Shown here piece after piece: positions 25,587 through 36,909 of a stretch of DNA of 64,000 nt. Source of the stretch: SAR202 cluster bacterium Casp-Chloro-G3 (GTDB lineage: Bacteria; Chloroflexota; Dehalococcoidia; Lucifugimonadales; UBA3495). The notes below the pieces were generated by a model. It saw only the letters and a list, made by a program, of their open reading frames with translations. It was not told where the DNA came from and searched no databases. Made by a program: the position numbers and the translations under genes. The stretch spans positions 1 through 64,000 of the forward strand of contig MUCJ01000004.1 of the NCBI GenBank assembly GCA_002816715.1, read 5' to 3'. Each line of letters opens with the position of its first letter. Position 1 is the first letter of the stretch.

Positions 25587-25748
25587 TTTCGAGCAAGCAA
25601 CTCATCATTCGCCCTGTATTGACGGCTTTCATTTGACCGTTATCTGGATTGGGTGAGGGACTGCAATTTATGTCGGGGCTATGTTATTATGACTGTGGAG
25701 TGCTAAAGGCGTTCTGAACACGACAGGAGATTTGGAAAGGCAGGATTT

Positions 25749-26699
25749 ATGGTACAGTCCCTAGAGCGACCGGCAGGGCAAAGCGCTGCGCCCGCTAGAG
25801 AACCTATGACGATGAAGTCCCTTCTGGAGGCTGGTGTCCACTTTGGACATCAAACCAGGCGCTGGAACCCTCGCATGAAGCGCTACATCTTCACCCAGCG
25901 CAACGGCATCCACATTATCGACCTCCAGCAGACCTTGGGCATGGTCAACGACGCCTACCGGGCCATGGTGCAGGTAGCCGCCGATGGTGGAAAAGTCCTC
26001 TTCGTCGGCACCAAAAAGCAGGCGCAAGAAGTTGTGCAGAGCGAAGCTGATCGCTGCGGAATGTGGTACGTCAATCAGCGCTGGCTCGGCGGCACTCTAA
26101 CCAACTTCCAGACCATCCGCACCCGCATCGACTATATGATTGAGTTGCAGCAGAAGCGAGATCAGGGTTACTTCAGGTTGCTTCCCAAGAGGGAAGGCGT
26201 GAAACTTGAAGAGACCCTGGCCAAACTGGAAAAGTACTTCTTGGGCATCAAGGACATGACCGCGCCGCCCCAGGCCATGTTCGTCATTGACATTGCCAAA
26301 GAGACTCTCTGCATTGCCGAAGCCCGAAGACTGGGAATCAAGATATTCTCCTTCGTCGATAGCGACTGCAATCCTGATTTGATTGACCATGCCATTCCGG
26401 GCAATGACGACGCCGTCCGGTCAATTCGGTTGATTACCGGTCGGTTGGCTACCGCCATCATCGAAGGCAAAGCTCAACGCGAGGCCGTGATCCAAGAGCA
26501 GATCGCCGTGGCAGCCGCCGAGGCCGAGGGTCAAGAAGAGCCCAGTGACCTCTCCGATGCGGAGTTGGAGCAAGTCGCTGTCAACTCCATCCCATTGGAC
26601 GAATTGGGCGCATTGATGGAGCAAGCGGCGGCAGAAAAAACTGGAACAGATCCCGAAGCAGTAGAAGAAATAACACAACCTGAGACCTCTCCGGAGTAA
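25749..26699 (+). CDS. rpsB: Ribosomal protein S2
   Basis: A 316-residue small-subunit protein. '[20 protein letters not shown]' and '[12 protein letters not shown]' start the conserved core, followed by '[10 protein letters not shown]', '[12 protein letters not shown]' and '[18 protein letters not shown]'. The N-terminal extension (about 20 residues, Ala/Pro/Arg) and the long acidic C-terminal tail (about 250-316) go beyond the common ~235-260 residue core. It heads the rpsB-tsf-pyrH-frr operon. Confidence 0.96.
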   Translation: MVQSLERPAGQSAAPAREPMTMKSLLEAGVHFGHQTRRWNPRMKRYIFTQRNGIHIIDLQQTLGMVNDAYRAMVQVAADGGKVLFVGTKKQAQEVVQSEADRCGMWYVNQRWLGGTLTNFQTIRTRIDYMIELQQKRDQGYFRLLPKREGVKLEETLAKLEKYFLGIKDMTAPPQAMFVIDIAKETLCIAEARRLGIKIFSFVDSDCNPDLIDHAIPGNDDAVRSIRLITGRLATAIIEGKAQREAVIQEQIAVAAAEAEGQEEPSDLSDAELEQVAVNSIPLDELGALMEQAAAEKTGTDPEAVEEITQPETSPE

Positions 26700-26729
26700 T
26701 CAGGAATTGTCCACATAGGAGGACTACCC

Positions 26730-28566
<1,837 letters not shown>

Positions 28567-28569
28567 CCT

Positions 28570-29319
28570 ATGCAGGCCCAGCCTGACCCGACTCAACAAG
28601 CCAACTCATCACAACTGGGAATCCCCCAACACGTAGCATTCATTATGGATGGCAACGGGCGCTGGGCCGCGCAAAGAGGACTCCCTCGTCTGGCCGGCCA
28701 CAAAGCCGGCGTAGACCGGCTGGAAGGGGTCTTGGAGTTCCTCGCTAATAAAGGCGTAAAGTACGTCACCGTTTACGCCTTCTCAACGGAAAACTGGAAT
28801 CGCCCTGCCGAAGAAGTCCAGGGCATCATGGAATTACTTGGCGACGCCCTGCAAAGCCAGACCCAAGCCCTCCATGAGAAAAACGTCCGGGTTCGCCACA
28901 TCGGTAGGTCCAATCACTTGAGCCCCGAGCTTGGTCGAGCGGTGGATCACTCCGAAAGCCTGACTGAAAACAACACCGGAATCACTCTGAACGTAGCCTT
29001 CGATTATGGAAGTAGGGACGAGATACTGGAAGCGGCCAGGAACATCGTTCGAGACGGCGTACCTGCCGATGCAATCGATGAAACTCTGTTCACCAGCTAC
29101 TTGTACACCGCTCAGACACCCGACCCAGACTTGATTGTTCGAACCGGCGGTGAGTTGCGTCTGAGCAATTTTTTGCTTTGGCAATCGGCCTACAGCGAGT
29201 ACTACCACACGCCAGTCCTGTGGCCCGACCTGGATGAAGCGGAGTTGGGTAAGGCTTTAGACGCCTACCAGAGCCGCCAGCGGAGATTCGGCAAAGTAAG
29301 CCCCAACTCCCAGGCCTGA
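28570..29319 (+). CDS. uppS: Isoprenyl (undecaprenyl) diphosphate synthase
   Basis: A 249-residue cis-prenyltransferase that extends farnesyl diphosphate for peptidoglycan carriers. 'FIMDGNGRWAAQRGLPRLAGHKAG' contains the catalytic Asp and the phosphate loop, 'VYAFSTENWNRPAEEV' is motif III, and 'DLIVRTGGELRLSNFLLWQSAYSE' with 'LWPD' is motif V. It starts 4 bases after the frr stop. Confidence 0.96.
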   Translation: MQAQPDPTQQANSSQLGIPQHVAFIMDGNGRWAAQRGLPRLAGHKAGVDRLEGVLEFLANKGVKYVTVYAFSTENWNRPAEEVQGIMELLGDALQSQTQALHEKNVRVRHIGRSNHLSPELGRAVDHSESLTENNTGITLNVAFDYGSRDEILEAARNIVRDGVPADAIDETLFTSYLYTAQTPDPDLIVRTGGELRLSNFLLWQSAYSEYYHTPVLWPDLDEAELGKALDAYQSRQRRFGKVSPNSQA

Positions 29320-29321
29320 CC

Positions 29322-30143
29322 TTGTTGCGACGGGTGCTCACAACCCTGGTGGGCATACCAATCCTGTTAGCCGCCATCTGGTGGGGCACTCCCTGGCTGG
29401 TATTTCTGCTGGCCGTTGCGGTCATCATAGGCGTCCGAGAATTCTACCGTCTTTACCGTGCCGAAGATGCTTCTTTGCCGACACTGCTGGGAAGCCTCTG
29501 GGCGCTGGCGTTTGTCCTGGGCGCGCAAGCATCCTCCGACCTGACCAATTTCCTGACCATCTCCTCAGGCATTTTTATCGTAGGTGCATTTGTCTCCTTC
29601 CTCTGGCTGGTCGCCTTCCATAAAAGCCCCGGTTTTACTCAGGCATCGGTCTATCTGATATTAGGGCCAGTCTACGTAGGGTTCTTGCTGAGCCACGCTT
29701 TGGTTCTTCGAGAAACAGGAGAGTCAGCAACATTTGGGCGGGACTGGCTCCTTTTCGCTCTGCTAGTGACCTTCGCCACCGACACCGGCGCTTTCCTAAC
29801 TGGCCGAAGTATCGGACGGCACAAGATGGCCCCGGCCATCAGTCCCAACAAGACCTGGGAAGGGGCAATTGGAGGATTTGTCCTGGCGGTGCTAGCTTCA
29901 CTGGCCTTGGGGCAACTGCTGGATTTAGAACTGGCCCGCTGGCAACAGGGCCTGATTGGTGCTACAGTGGGCGTGGTTTCGCAACTGGGAGACCTGTCAG
30001 AATCCGCACTCAAGCGCATCTCACAAGTCAAAGATGCAGGGAGTATAATTCCAGGGCACGGCGGGATTTTGGACCGGGTAGATAGCCTAGTATTGTCAAT
30101 CCCGGCCGTATACTACCTTATAAACCTGGTATTTAAACCATGA
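29322..30143 (+). CDS. cdsA: Phosphatidate cytidylyltransferase
   Basis: A 273-residue multi-helix membrane enzyme that makes CDP-diacylglycerol. The C-terminal signature runs 'DTGAFLTGRSIGRHKMAPAISPNKTWEG' then 'QLGDLSESALKRISQVKDAGSIIPGHGGILDRVDSL'. Six or seven helices precede it. The TTG start lies 2 bases after the uppS stop. dxr overlaps the end by 4 bases. Confidence 0.95.
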   Translation: MLRRVLTTLVGIPILLAAIWWGTPWLVFLLAVAVIIGVREFYRLYRAEDASLPTLLGSLWALAFVLGAQASSDLTNFLTISSGIFIVGAFVSFLWLVAFHKSPGFTQASVYLILGPVYVGFLLSHALVLRETGESATFGRDWLLFALLVTFATDTGAFLTGRSIGRHKMAPAISPNKTWEGAIGGFVLAVLASLALGQLLDLELARWQQGLIGATVGVVSQLGDLSESALKRISQVKDAGSIIPGHGGILDRVDSLVLSIPAVYYLINLVFKP

Positions 30144-31279
30144 AAAAAATAGTAGTCCTTGGCTCCACCGGGTCCATCGGCTGCCAAACCCTTGACATTG
30201 TCAGGGCGTTCCCCGACCAATTTGAGGTTGTGGGACTGGCCGCTGGAAACAATCGGGCGCTGCTCACCGATCAGATCCAAGAGTTTCACCCCAAGCACAT
30301 ATGCTGCATTGACCCTCCAAAATCAATACCCTCAGACATAACTTTCACTTCTATGGAAGACATGGTCGGCTTGGATGAAGTAGACGTGGTTATGGTGGCG
30401 ACCATGGGAGCGGTGGGTCTGGTTCCCACCCTAAACGCACTGAAGCACCAGAAAGCCGTGGCCCTTTCCAACAAAGAACCCATAGTCATGGCCGGACATA
30501 TCATCAAAGCCTATGAGCGGAAATACGGGGGTACTGTTCTGCCCGTGGACAGCGAACCGAGCGCCATTTGGCAGTGCTTGCGGGGAGAAGCTAACGAAAT
30601 ACGCCGGTTGATCATCACCGCCTCCGGTGGGCCTTTCCGGGAAACTGCCCTGGAAGACCTGGCTTCAGTTACGCCCGCCGAGGCCCTGAATCACCCCACA
30701 TGGAAAATGGGAAAGAAAATAACCATTGATTCTGCTACCATGATGAACAAGGCCTTTGAAGTCATTGAAGCGCACTGGTTATTCGACGTCGCCTGGGATA
30801 ACATAGAAGTAATGATTCACCCGCAAAGCACCGTCCACTCAATGGTCGAGTTTGGCGACGGGTCGGTAAAAGCCCAGTTAGGGCCTCCCAGTATGCGACT
30901 GCCGATACAGTACGCGCTGTTTTACCCTGACCGGCGGGTTAATGAAGCGATTCCAAGACTGCCTACCGATCGGCCATTATCGTTGGACTTTCGCCCGCTG
31001 GATGAAGGACGCTACCCCTGCTTTGGGCTGGCGCTGAATGCGGCGAAGCAAGGCGGAACCTATCCAACAGTGCTGAGTGCCGCCGACGAAATCGCGGTGA
31101 GCGCCTTCCTGGCGGGAAAGATTGGGTTCACCGACATTTACCGAGTGGTGGAAAGGGTTCTTGCTCAGCATGATTCGTCTGCTGGGGAAAGCGTGGCCGA
31201 GTTGCTGTCTGCAGATGCCTGGGCGACCCAGCAAGCCACCGCAATCGTTGAAGGATATAATTTGAGGGATATAATTTGA
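30140..31279 (+). CDS. dxr: 1-deoxy-D-xylulose 5-phosphate reductoisomerase
   Basis: A 379-residue NADPH-dependent enzyme, second step of the MEP isoprenoid pathway. 'VLGSTGSIGCQTLDIV' is the NADPH loop, 'ALSNKEPIVMAG' and 'PVDSEPSAIWQCL' contain substrate and metal residues, and 'GKKITIDSATMMNKAFEVIEAHWLF' is the family signature. The ATG overlaps the cdsA stop. A 14-bp tandem duplication at the end determines its present stop. Confidence 0.96.
   Translation: MKKIVVLGSTGSIGCQTLDIVRAFPDQFEVVGLAAGNNRALLTDQIQEFHPKHICCIDPPKSIPSDITFTSMEDMVGLDEVDVVMVATMGAVGLVPTLNALKHQKAVALSNKEPIVMAGHIIKAYERKYGGTVLPVDSEPSAIWQCLRGEANEIRRLIITASGGPFRETALEDLASVTPAEALNHPTWKMGKKITIDSATMMNKAFEVIEAHWLFDVAWDNIEVMIHPQSTVHSMVEFGDGSVKAQLGPPSMRLPIQYALFYPDRRVNEAIPRLPTDRPLSLDFRPLDEGRYPCFGLALNAAKQGGTYPTVLSAADEIAVSAFLAGKIGFTDIYRVVERVLAQHDSSAGESVAELLSADAWATQQATAIVEGYNLRDII
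31253..31279 (+). repeat. 14-bp tandem duplication at the dxr/rseP junction
   Basis: GGATATAATTTGA occurs twice with a 14-bp period. The second copy provides the dxr stop and the TTG start of rseP. Since 14 is not a multiple of three, the duplication changed the dxr end. Confidence 0.8.
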
Positions 31280-32613
31280 TCGAAGGCTTCTTAATCGCTA
31301 TCGGCACCTTTGTGCCAATGCTAGTAATTCTGGTGGTAGTCCACGAATTTGGCCATTTCTTTACCGCCAAGGCCTTCGGGGTTAAGGTCCTGGAATTCGG
31401 CATTGGTTATCCCCCAAAAGCTTTCGGATTCTACACCGGCAACACAACAGTGCTGCTGAACCAGGAAACCCAATTTATTAACTTGAGCGGCCCGCAAGAC
31501 CTGACCAGGGGACGAGTTATTAAGGTCAGCTCTACAGAGGACGCCAGCGGTAACCTGGTGGCCCGAATCATCGAATCCCCACAGAAAGGCTCCAAAGCCA
31601 AAGGCATTCAGTCTCTTCAGGAATTGGGCAGCGATGAGTACCTCAAGCACGAAGGCAAGGTTCGAGAAGCATCAAGTAACTCCATGATCATCGCCGATAT
31701 GGTCTACTCCGTGAACTGGACGCCCCTGGGCGGGTTTGTGAAATTGGCCGGAGAGAGCAACCCGGCGGTGCCCAAGAGCCTAGCCAGTAAGGGAGTGGGG
31801 CCAAGGGCGATCGTGTTGGCGGCTGGCTCTTTTATGAACGCTCTACTGCCAATAGTCTTTTTCACCATCTTGTTCATGCTTCCCCATGATGTGCCCATCG
31901 GAGACACCGGCGACGTAACGGTGGTTAACGTCGTCGCCGGATCAGCCTCTGAAGCGGCGGGGGTTCAACCCGGAGACATTATCGTAAGGGCCAACGGGTT
32001 TGGCATGGACAAAACCTCTGATCTAGCCGAAGTGGTGCAGGAGAGCGCTGGCTCTCCGATAGAATTGCTGGTGGTGAGAGGGGACGGACAAGAGGTACTC
32101 CAGGTTACTCCTCAGTTCGATGCACCGGGCAACCGCTGGTTGGTCGGGGTTAGCATGCAACTAATCAACGTTGCGGTGGAGCGCAGGTCTGAAGCGCCCT
32201 GGACTGCCGTTGGAATGGCCTTTAGCAGCACCTGGGATATGCTGGTGCTGCTCAAACAAGAGGTATCAGGCTGGATCAGCGGCAATGGCGCGCCAGAGCT
32301 TTCCGGCCCGATCGGAATCGCGCAGATTACCGGCGAAGTGACCCAACAGATGGGCATACAAGGCTGGTTGCTGCTGGCTATCCTGTTCAGCATCAACCTG
32401 GCAATCCTGAACATTTTGCCAATACCCATGCTGGATGGTGGCCGGTTGCTCTTCGTCGGAATTGAGTGGGTGCGCCGGGGCAAGCGAGTGTCCCCAGAGA
32501 GAGAAGGGCTGGTACACCTCATTGGGTTTATCGTGCTGATCAGCCTCATTGTCTTGATCAGCGCCAACGATATCAGTAAGTTGATTCAAGGGGTCAGCCC
32601 ACTCGCGGGCTAA
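31276..32613 (+). CDS. rseP: Site-2 (RIP) zinc metalloprotease RseP-like
   Basis: A 445-residue intramembrane protease. 'VVVHEFGHFFTAKAFGVKV' (HExxH, about 22-40) and 'NLAILNILPIPMLDGGRLLF' (second metal motif, about 374-393) are the catalytic helices. A PDZ domain with 'GSASEAAGVQPGDIIVRANG' lies at about 216-290. Between 'GIGYPPK' and 'YSVNWTPLGGFVKLAGE' there is an extra ~85-residue insert, where most homologs have only ~15-20 residues. The TTG start overlaps the dxr stop. It cleaves membrane-bound anti-sigma factors or signal peptides; the target is unknown. Confidence 0.93.
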   Translation: MIEGFLIAIGTFVPMLVILVVVHEFGHFFTAKAFGVKVLEFGIGYPPKAFGFYTGNTTVLLNQETQFINLSGPQDLTRGRVIKVSSTEDASGNLVARIIESPQKGSKAKGIQSLQELGSDEYLKHEGKVREASSNSMIIADMVYSVNWTPLGGFVKLAGESNPAVPKSLASKGVGPRAIVLAAGSFMNALLPIVFFTILFMLPHDVPIGDTGDVTVVNVVAGSASEAAGVQPGDIIVRANGFGMDKTSDLAEVVQESAGSPIELLVVRGDGQEVLQVTPQFDAPGNRWLVGVSMQLINVAVERRSEAPWTAVGMAFSSTWDMLVLLKQEVSGWISGNGAPELSGPIGIAQITGEVTQQMGIQGWLLLAILFSINLAILNILPIPMLDGGRLLFVGIEWVRRGKRVSPEREGLVHLIGFIVLISLIVLISANDISKLIQGVSPLAG

Positions 32614-32806
32614 CTCCCGATCTCTGCCGCCCATTAGCCATTTTACCCAAGGCCTTGCTGCCCATGTTCCGCGGCGTTCGCGGTTGTTCCTCCACTGGAT
32701 TCACGTCCTGGTTTCTTGTAAGATTTACCGGGCCATCCTGGGCGTAACGTCGCCAAATTCCTCCACATCGCGAGGCGAATCAAACAGTTAGATGGGGGTT
32801 GCTGCC

Positions 32807-33946
32807 ATGTCCAAGCGCCGGGTTACCAAACCGGTATATCTGGGCGGGGTCAAAGTCGGCGGCGGCGCTGACATCACCGTTCAGTCGATGACCAAGACCG
32901 ACACCCGGGACGTGGCCGCCACCGTCCGTCAGATCCACGAACTGGAAGAGGCTGGCTGCGAAATCATCCGCAGCGCAGTTCCTGACATGGTTGCCGCCAA
33001 AGCCATGCGGGAGATCAAGAAGAAGATTCACATCCCGCTCATTGCCGACATCCACTTTCACTATCAGCTGGCCCTGGAATGCGCCGAAGGCGGCGTCGAT
33101 TGTCTCCGGCTCAATCCCGGCAATCTGCGCAATGAAGACCAGGTGCGCCAGGTGGTGGCCAAGGCCAAAGAGCGTAACATCCCCATCCGCATCGGCGTCA
33201 ACTTCGGGAGTCTGCCCCCGGTGGGCGGCATTGGCCGCACCCGGGGTTTTTCGCGCCATCTGGATTTGGTCAACCGCTTGCCCAAAGCTGGCGAAGCCCA
33301 GGAAGGCCAGTACAGCATCGTCGATCACATGTTGGCCACGGCCTTGTGGGAGATCAGCTTCCTGGAGCAGCTCGACTTCGACCAGATCAAGATTTCCATG
33401 AAGGCTTTTGACGTGCCAACCACCGTTGAAGCCTACCGTCGGCTGGCCGAGATGGTGCCCTACCCTATGCACCTGGGCATCACCGAGGCCGGTACCGTCC
33501 AGTCCGGCTCCATCCGCACCGCCGTGGGGCTGGGAGTGCTGCTCTACGAAGGCATCGGCGATACGATACGGGTCTCGCTGAGCGGAGACTCCACCGAAGA
33601 GGTAGCCGCCGGATACGAGATTCTCAAGTCGCTCAACCTGCGCAGCAAAGGCACCACGCTGGTGGCCTGTCCCAGTTGCGGCCGGGCCGATGTCGACGTG
33701 GTCAAGCTGGCTAACGACGTTGACCAGCTGCTCAAGAAGAGCGACAAGAAAATCAAGGTCGCGGTGATGGGTTGCGAGGTCAACGGCCCCGGCGAAGCCA
33801 AAGACGCCGACGTGGGCATCGCCGCTGGCGCTGGCCGGGCGGTTATCTTCCGTAAAGGAGTTAAGGTGCGGGTGGTTGCCGAGGCCGACATGCTCACCGC
33901 GCTGATGGAGGAAGTGGAGAATACCCCATCCACAGTGAGCGACTGA
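32807..33946 (+). CDS. ispG: 4-hydroxy-3-methylbut-2-enyl diphosphate synthase (IspG/GcpE)
   Basis: A 379-residue iron-sulfur enzyme of the MEP pathway. 'VQSMTKTDTRDVAATVRQI' and 'PLIADIHFHYQLAL' belong to the TIM-barrel part; 'CPSCGRADVDVV' and 'GCEVNGPGEAKDADVGIA' carry the [4Fe-4S] cysteines. The ATG at 32807 follows GGGGG at normal spacing; an ATG 15 bases upstream also exists. It follows rseP and precedes proS in an isoprenoid/translation block. Confidence 0.95.
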   Translation: MSKRRVTKPVYLGGVKVGGGADITVQSMTKTDTRDVAATVRQIHELEEAGCEIIRSAVPDMVAAKAMREIKKKIHIPLIADIHFHYQLALECAEGGVDCLRLNPGNLRNEDQVRQVVAKAKERNIPIRIGVNFGSLPPVGGIGRTRGFSRHLDLVNRLPKAGEAQEGQYSIVDHMLATALWEISFLEQLDFDQIKISMKAFDVPTTVEAYRRLAEMVPYPMHLGITEAGTVQSGSIRTAVGLGVLLYEGIGDTIRVSLSGDSTEEVAAGYEILKSLNLRSKGTTLVACPSCGRADVDVVKLANDVDQLLKKSDKKIKVAVMGCEVNGPGEAKDADVGIAAGAGRAVIFRKGVKVRVVAEADMLTALMEEVENTPSTVSD

Positions 33947-33963
33947 GAATCTATCTAAAAACA

Positions 33964-34029
33964 TGGTTCGACCGGCTCACCACGAACGGATCACAATCCA
34001 TAGTCCGCTCATCCTGAGCTTGTTGAAGA
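33964..34029. repeat. Dispersed inverted repeat, copy B
   Basis: The left arm 'GGTTCGACCGGCTCACCACG' and the right arm 'CCGCTCATCCTGAGCTTGTT' face each other after the ispG stop. The sequence matches the other two copies in this window. Confidence 0.7.
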
Positions 34030-34097
34030 ATAATCTCGTCAATTAGCGCTTTAATTTGCTGGTTCGCCCAAGATAGGTGAATCAGCTTTTATTTTGC

Positions 34098-34106
34098 TGG
34101 TACAAT
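34098..34106 (+). promoter_or_regulatory. Extended -10 promoter for proS
   Basis: TGG-TACAAT forms an extended -10 element 58 bp upstream of proS. A -35 is not evident, as is common with extended -10 promoters. Confidence 0.45.
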
Positions 34107-34164
34107 GCGGTATCAACTCCGTATCATCACCAATTAAGGTTTCAAGAAAGGACAACCCCCCGAT

Positions 34165-35871
34165 ATGAAATTCACCCAGCTAGTTTCCAGGACTTTGCGG
34201 GAAGACCCACCGGACGCTGAAACCGCCAGCCATCGGCTAATGCTCAAGGCGGGACTGATCCATCAGGTCGCGGCCGGGGTCTACGCCTACCTGCCTTTGG
34301 CCTGGCGTTCCCTACGCAAAATTGAAAATATCATCCGCCAGGAAATGGATGCCGCTGGCAGTCAGGAACTGCTGATGCCCACGCTCCAGCCAGCGGAGTT
34401 GTGGGAGCAGACCGGACGCCGCGCGGCCTTTGGCGACAACTTGTTTGAATTGGAAGACCGCCGGGGGCGCTCTATGGTGCTGGCGCCAACGCACGAGGAG
34501 GTAATCACCAACATCGTCAAGGCCAACGTGCAGAGCTACCGGGACTTGCCGATAATCCTGTACCAGATCCAGACCAAGTTCCGGGACGAGCCACGTCCCC
34601 GGGCTGGATTGATTCGGGTGCGCGAGTTCGCCATGAAGGACGCCTACTCTTTCAACGGCGACGAGGAAAGCTTGGAGCAGAGCTACCAGGCGATGGCCCA
34701 GGCTTATCGCAACATTTACCAGCGATGCAATCTGCCGGTCTTGATGGCCGAGGCCGACAGCGGGGCCATTGGCGGTAAAGACTCCCACGAGTTCATCCTG
34801 CCCACCGCCGTCGGCGAAGACACGGTGATAACCTGTCCGTCCTGCGGCTATACGGCCAACGCCGAGAAAGCCAGCGCGGTTTACCCAGACCAGGGCACTG
34901 AACCGGAACTGCCTTTGGAAGAAGTCAGCACCCCCGGTGTCAAGACCATCGCGGCGCTGGCCGAATTACTGAATATTCCTGAGTCTAAAACCCTGAAAGC
35001 AGTGTTCTATACCGCCGATGCCGAGTTGGTTTTTGTCACGGTCCGGGGCGATTTAGAGGTCAACGAGATTAAGCTGAAGAACCTGCTCCACGCCCACGAC
35101 CTTCGCCTGGCCACTGACGAGGAGGTCAAAGCGGCCGGGCTGGTAGCTGGCTCCGCGTCACCCATCGGCATTGAGGGACTCCGACGCGTTGCCGACCCAT
35201 CTATCGCCAAAGGCAGCAACTTCGCAGTAGGAGCCAACCAGCCGGACACCCACCTGAAAAACGCCAACTACCCCAGAGACTTCCAGGTGGACGAACTGGC
35301 CGATATTGCGCTGGCTCAGCAGGGACACCTGTGCGGCCACTGTGGACAGGCTCTGGAAGCCACCCGAGGGGTAGAAGTGGGGCATATCTTCAAGCTGGGC
35401 ACGTTCTTCAGCGAAACGCTGGGCGCGCTGTACCTGGACCAGAACGGCCAGCAGCAACCCATCATCATGGGCTGCTACGGCATTGGCGTGGGTCGGCTGC
35501 TGGCGGCGGCAATTGAGCAGAATCACGATGAAAAAGGAATGATATTCCCGGCTCCTATCGCACCCTATCAGGTGCATCTAGTAGGGCTGAACCTGAACGA
35601 TGCCACAGTGTCGTCAGCCGCGGAGCAACTCTACCGAGAACTTTGGGCGCAAGGCATCGAGACACTGTACGACGACCGGATTGACCAAACGCCCGGGGTA
35701 AAATTCAACGATGCCGACCTGCTGGGGCTGCCGATACGTTTGGTGGTCAGTCCGCGCAATCTGAGCAGCGGGATGGTTGAAGTGAAGGGCCGCCGGGACG
35801 AAAAGGCGGAGCAAATCGCCAGGGAGAGCGTCGTGGATGTGGTCGCCCAGAGACTAACCAAACTTGGCTAG
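34165..35871 (+). CDS. proS: Prolyl-tRNA synthetase
   Basis: A 568-residue bacterial-type class II synthetase with an insertion (YbaK-like editing) domain. 'LVSRTLREDPPDAETASHRLMLKAGLIHQVAAGVYAYLPL' is the start; motif 2 'FRDEPRPRAGLIRVREFAMKDAYSF' and 'HEFILPTAVGEDTV' lead into the editing domain (about 225-400). Motif 3 is 'MGCYGIGVGRLLAAAIEQ'. The C-terminal anticodon-binding domain starts about 470. AAAGGA precedes the ATG. Confidence 0.95.
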   Translation: MKFTQLVSRTLREDPPDAETASHRLMLKAGLIHQVAAGVYAYLPLAWRSLRKIENIIRQEMDAAGSQELLMPTLQPAELWEQTGRRAAFGDNLFELEDRRGRSMVLAPTHEEVITNIVKANVQSYRDLPIILYQIQTKFRDEPRPRAGLIRVREFAMKDAYSFNGDEESLEQSYQAMAQAYRNIYQRCNLPVLMAEADSGAIGGKDSHEFILPTAVGEDTVITCPSCGYTANAEKASAVYPDQGTEPELPLEEVSTPGVKTIAALAELLNIPESKTLKAVFYTADAELVFVTVRGDLEVNEIKLKNLLHAHDLRLATDEEVKAAGLVAGSASPIGIEGLRRVADPSIAKGSNFAVGANQPDTHLKNANYPRDFQVDELADIALAQQGHLCGHCGQALEATRGVEVGHIFKLGTFFSETLGALYLDQNGQQQPIIMGCYGIGVGRLLAAAIEQNHDEKGMIFPAPIAPYQVHLVGLNLNDATVSSAAEQLYRELWAQGIETLYDDRIDQTPGVKFNDADLLGLPIRLVVSPRNLSSGMVEVKGRRDEKAEQIARESVVDVVAQRLTKLG

Positions 35872-35909
35872 CCAGTCTTGAGCGATCATTGCCGAGTCTG
35901 CCCAGAACT

Positions 35910-36392
35910 TTACTCTGCCGGTGCCATTACCGTTTGATATAGCCTCAGGTTCTCAATCAACTGAGGCGCAAGTCTTCCCTCTCGGCTGGTAGACAGCAGC
36001 AACAACAGACGAAACTGGGCAGCCAAGTCTCGCGCCAAATTCTGCTTTGCTTCAGCCTCGGTATCACCCTCAATCGGCACCCGCAGTCCATTCAGCGGCA
36101 GTACCCTTCGGGACTCGCCAGCCCAGAATTTGTCCAAGCTGTCGATAATAGTGATCGGAATATCCCGGATCAGGACAAATGGGGATTCCTTCGGCATATC
36201 GGCAGGCCGCAGCATACCAATCTTGACCCCGGTAACGTCGGTGTGGCTAACGTGGAAGGTAGCGCGGTTGGGCTGACTGGTGCTCACCATCCTCCAGTCC
36301 AAGTCCTTTGGCGAGGCATGGTCAACGCCAGGCTCCACCAGAACGGGAAGGGCCAAGTCTTCAGCTATTGGGCGGTCTTCCGGCTGGGACAC
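35910..36392 (-). CDS. Unknown protein overlapping a DUF3467-like gene
   Basis: A 160-residue protein of no recognised family. It starts GTG at 36392, whose G is shared with the TAG stop of the upstream gene, so they are translationally coupled. 'ESPFVLIRDIPITIIDSLDKFWAGES' and 'GDTEAEAKQNLARDLAAQFRLLLLLS' are the most ordered-looking parts; the latter is a likely helix, and the protein has no membrane segment. It resembles the N-terminal and helical parts of some small chaperone-like or antitoxin-like proteins, but no specific call is supported. Last gene of a four-gene minus-strand cluster. Confidence 0.6.
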   Translation of the reverse strand: MSQPEDRPIAEDLALPVLVEPGVDHASPKDLDWRMVSTSQPNRATFHVSHTDVTGVKIGMLRPADMPKESPFVLIRDIPITIIDSLDKFWAGESRRVLPLNGLRVPIEGDTEAEAKQNLARDLAAQFRLLLLLSTSREGRLAPQLIENLRLYQTVMAPAE

Positions 36393-36754
36393 TACTGGTT
36401 CTCCATCTTTTCTGCTTCCAATTCCCAGGCAGAATATACCTGGTCTGGCAGCGCAATCGGCCCCACTGCCTCTTCGTACTCGCGCACGTGCTTGTTGGTC
36501 AACAGAGCGATAGCCTTGAGCATCTGGGGGCTGACCTTGATCCGCGTCCGCAAGATTGGCTCCCGCTCTTCCATCTGTTCGCCAAAGAAAAGCACCGCCG
36601 AGTAAAGGCTGCTGAAGATGTGCATAGAGTCGGCGTAGAAAGTAACCGGCTCGCCCGAAGCGCCATCGGACTGGGTGTCGCCCGGGTTCACATAGCTTTC
36701 TTCCTGGGGAACCTGGTCTTCCGGGGGCACATAGGGTCGCTGTATGATGGGCAT
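36392..36754 (-). CDS. DUF3467-like small protein
   Basis: A 120-residue protein. 'VTFYADSMHIFSSLYSAVLFFGE' followed by 'TRIKVSPQMLKAIALLTNKHV' and 'EYEEAVGPIALPD' matches the layout of DUF3467 (a strand 'YAN...', acidic middle, 'SP.HAK.....L..N...YE...G.I'). The similarity is by eye only. ATG at 36754 with GGAGG upstream. It overlaps by one base with the next gene. DUF3467 proteins have no established role. Confidence 0.6.
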   Translation of the reverse strand: MPIIQRPYVPPEDQVPQEESYVNPGDTQSDGASGEPVTFYADSMHIFSSLYSAVLFFGEQMEEREPILRTRIKVSPQMLKAIALLTNKHVREYEEAVGPIALPDQVYSAWELEAEKMENQ

Positions 36755-36909
36755 TGGGGCCTCCTTATCAAGAACCGGCTCCGCGTGTCGGCGACAGTTC
36801 CGCGGGTTGCAGATAGCCGGTTTTCCTGGCTGCTGGACTCAGGTGTAATTATACACACGTTGAGCCGTTGTTCAATCTGACCAAGCGGTGACTAAACAAA
36901 CCTGTCCGG

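Noticed and set aside
25640-25748. A promoter or leader regulatory structure for rpsB
   Set aside because: A TTATTAT-like -10 is present but no -35 at proper spacing, and no recognisable S2-binding leader motif was found.
32780-33964. A 394-codon open frame antisense to ispG
   Set aside because: It is opposite a clearly conserved ispG, has His/Gly/Val-rich composition typical of reading a GC-rich gene backwards, and matches no family.
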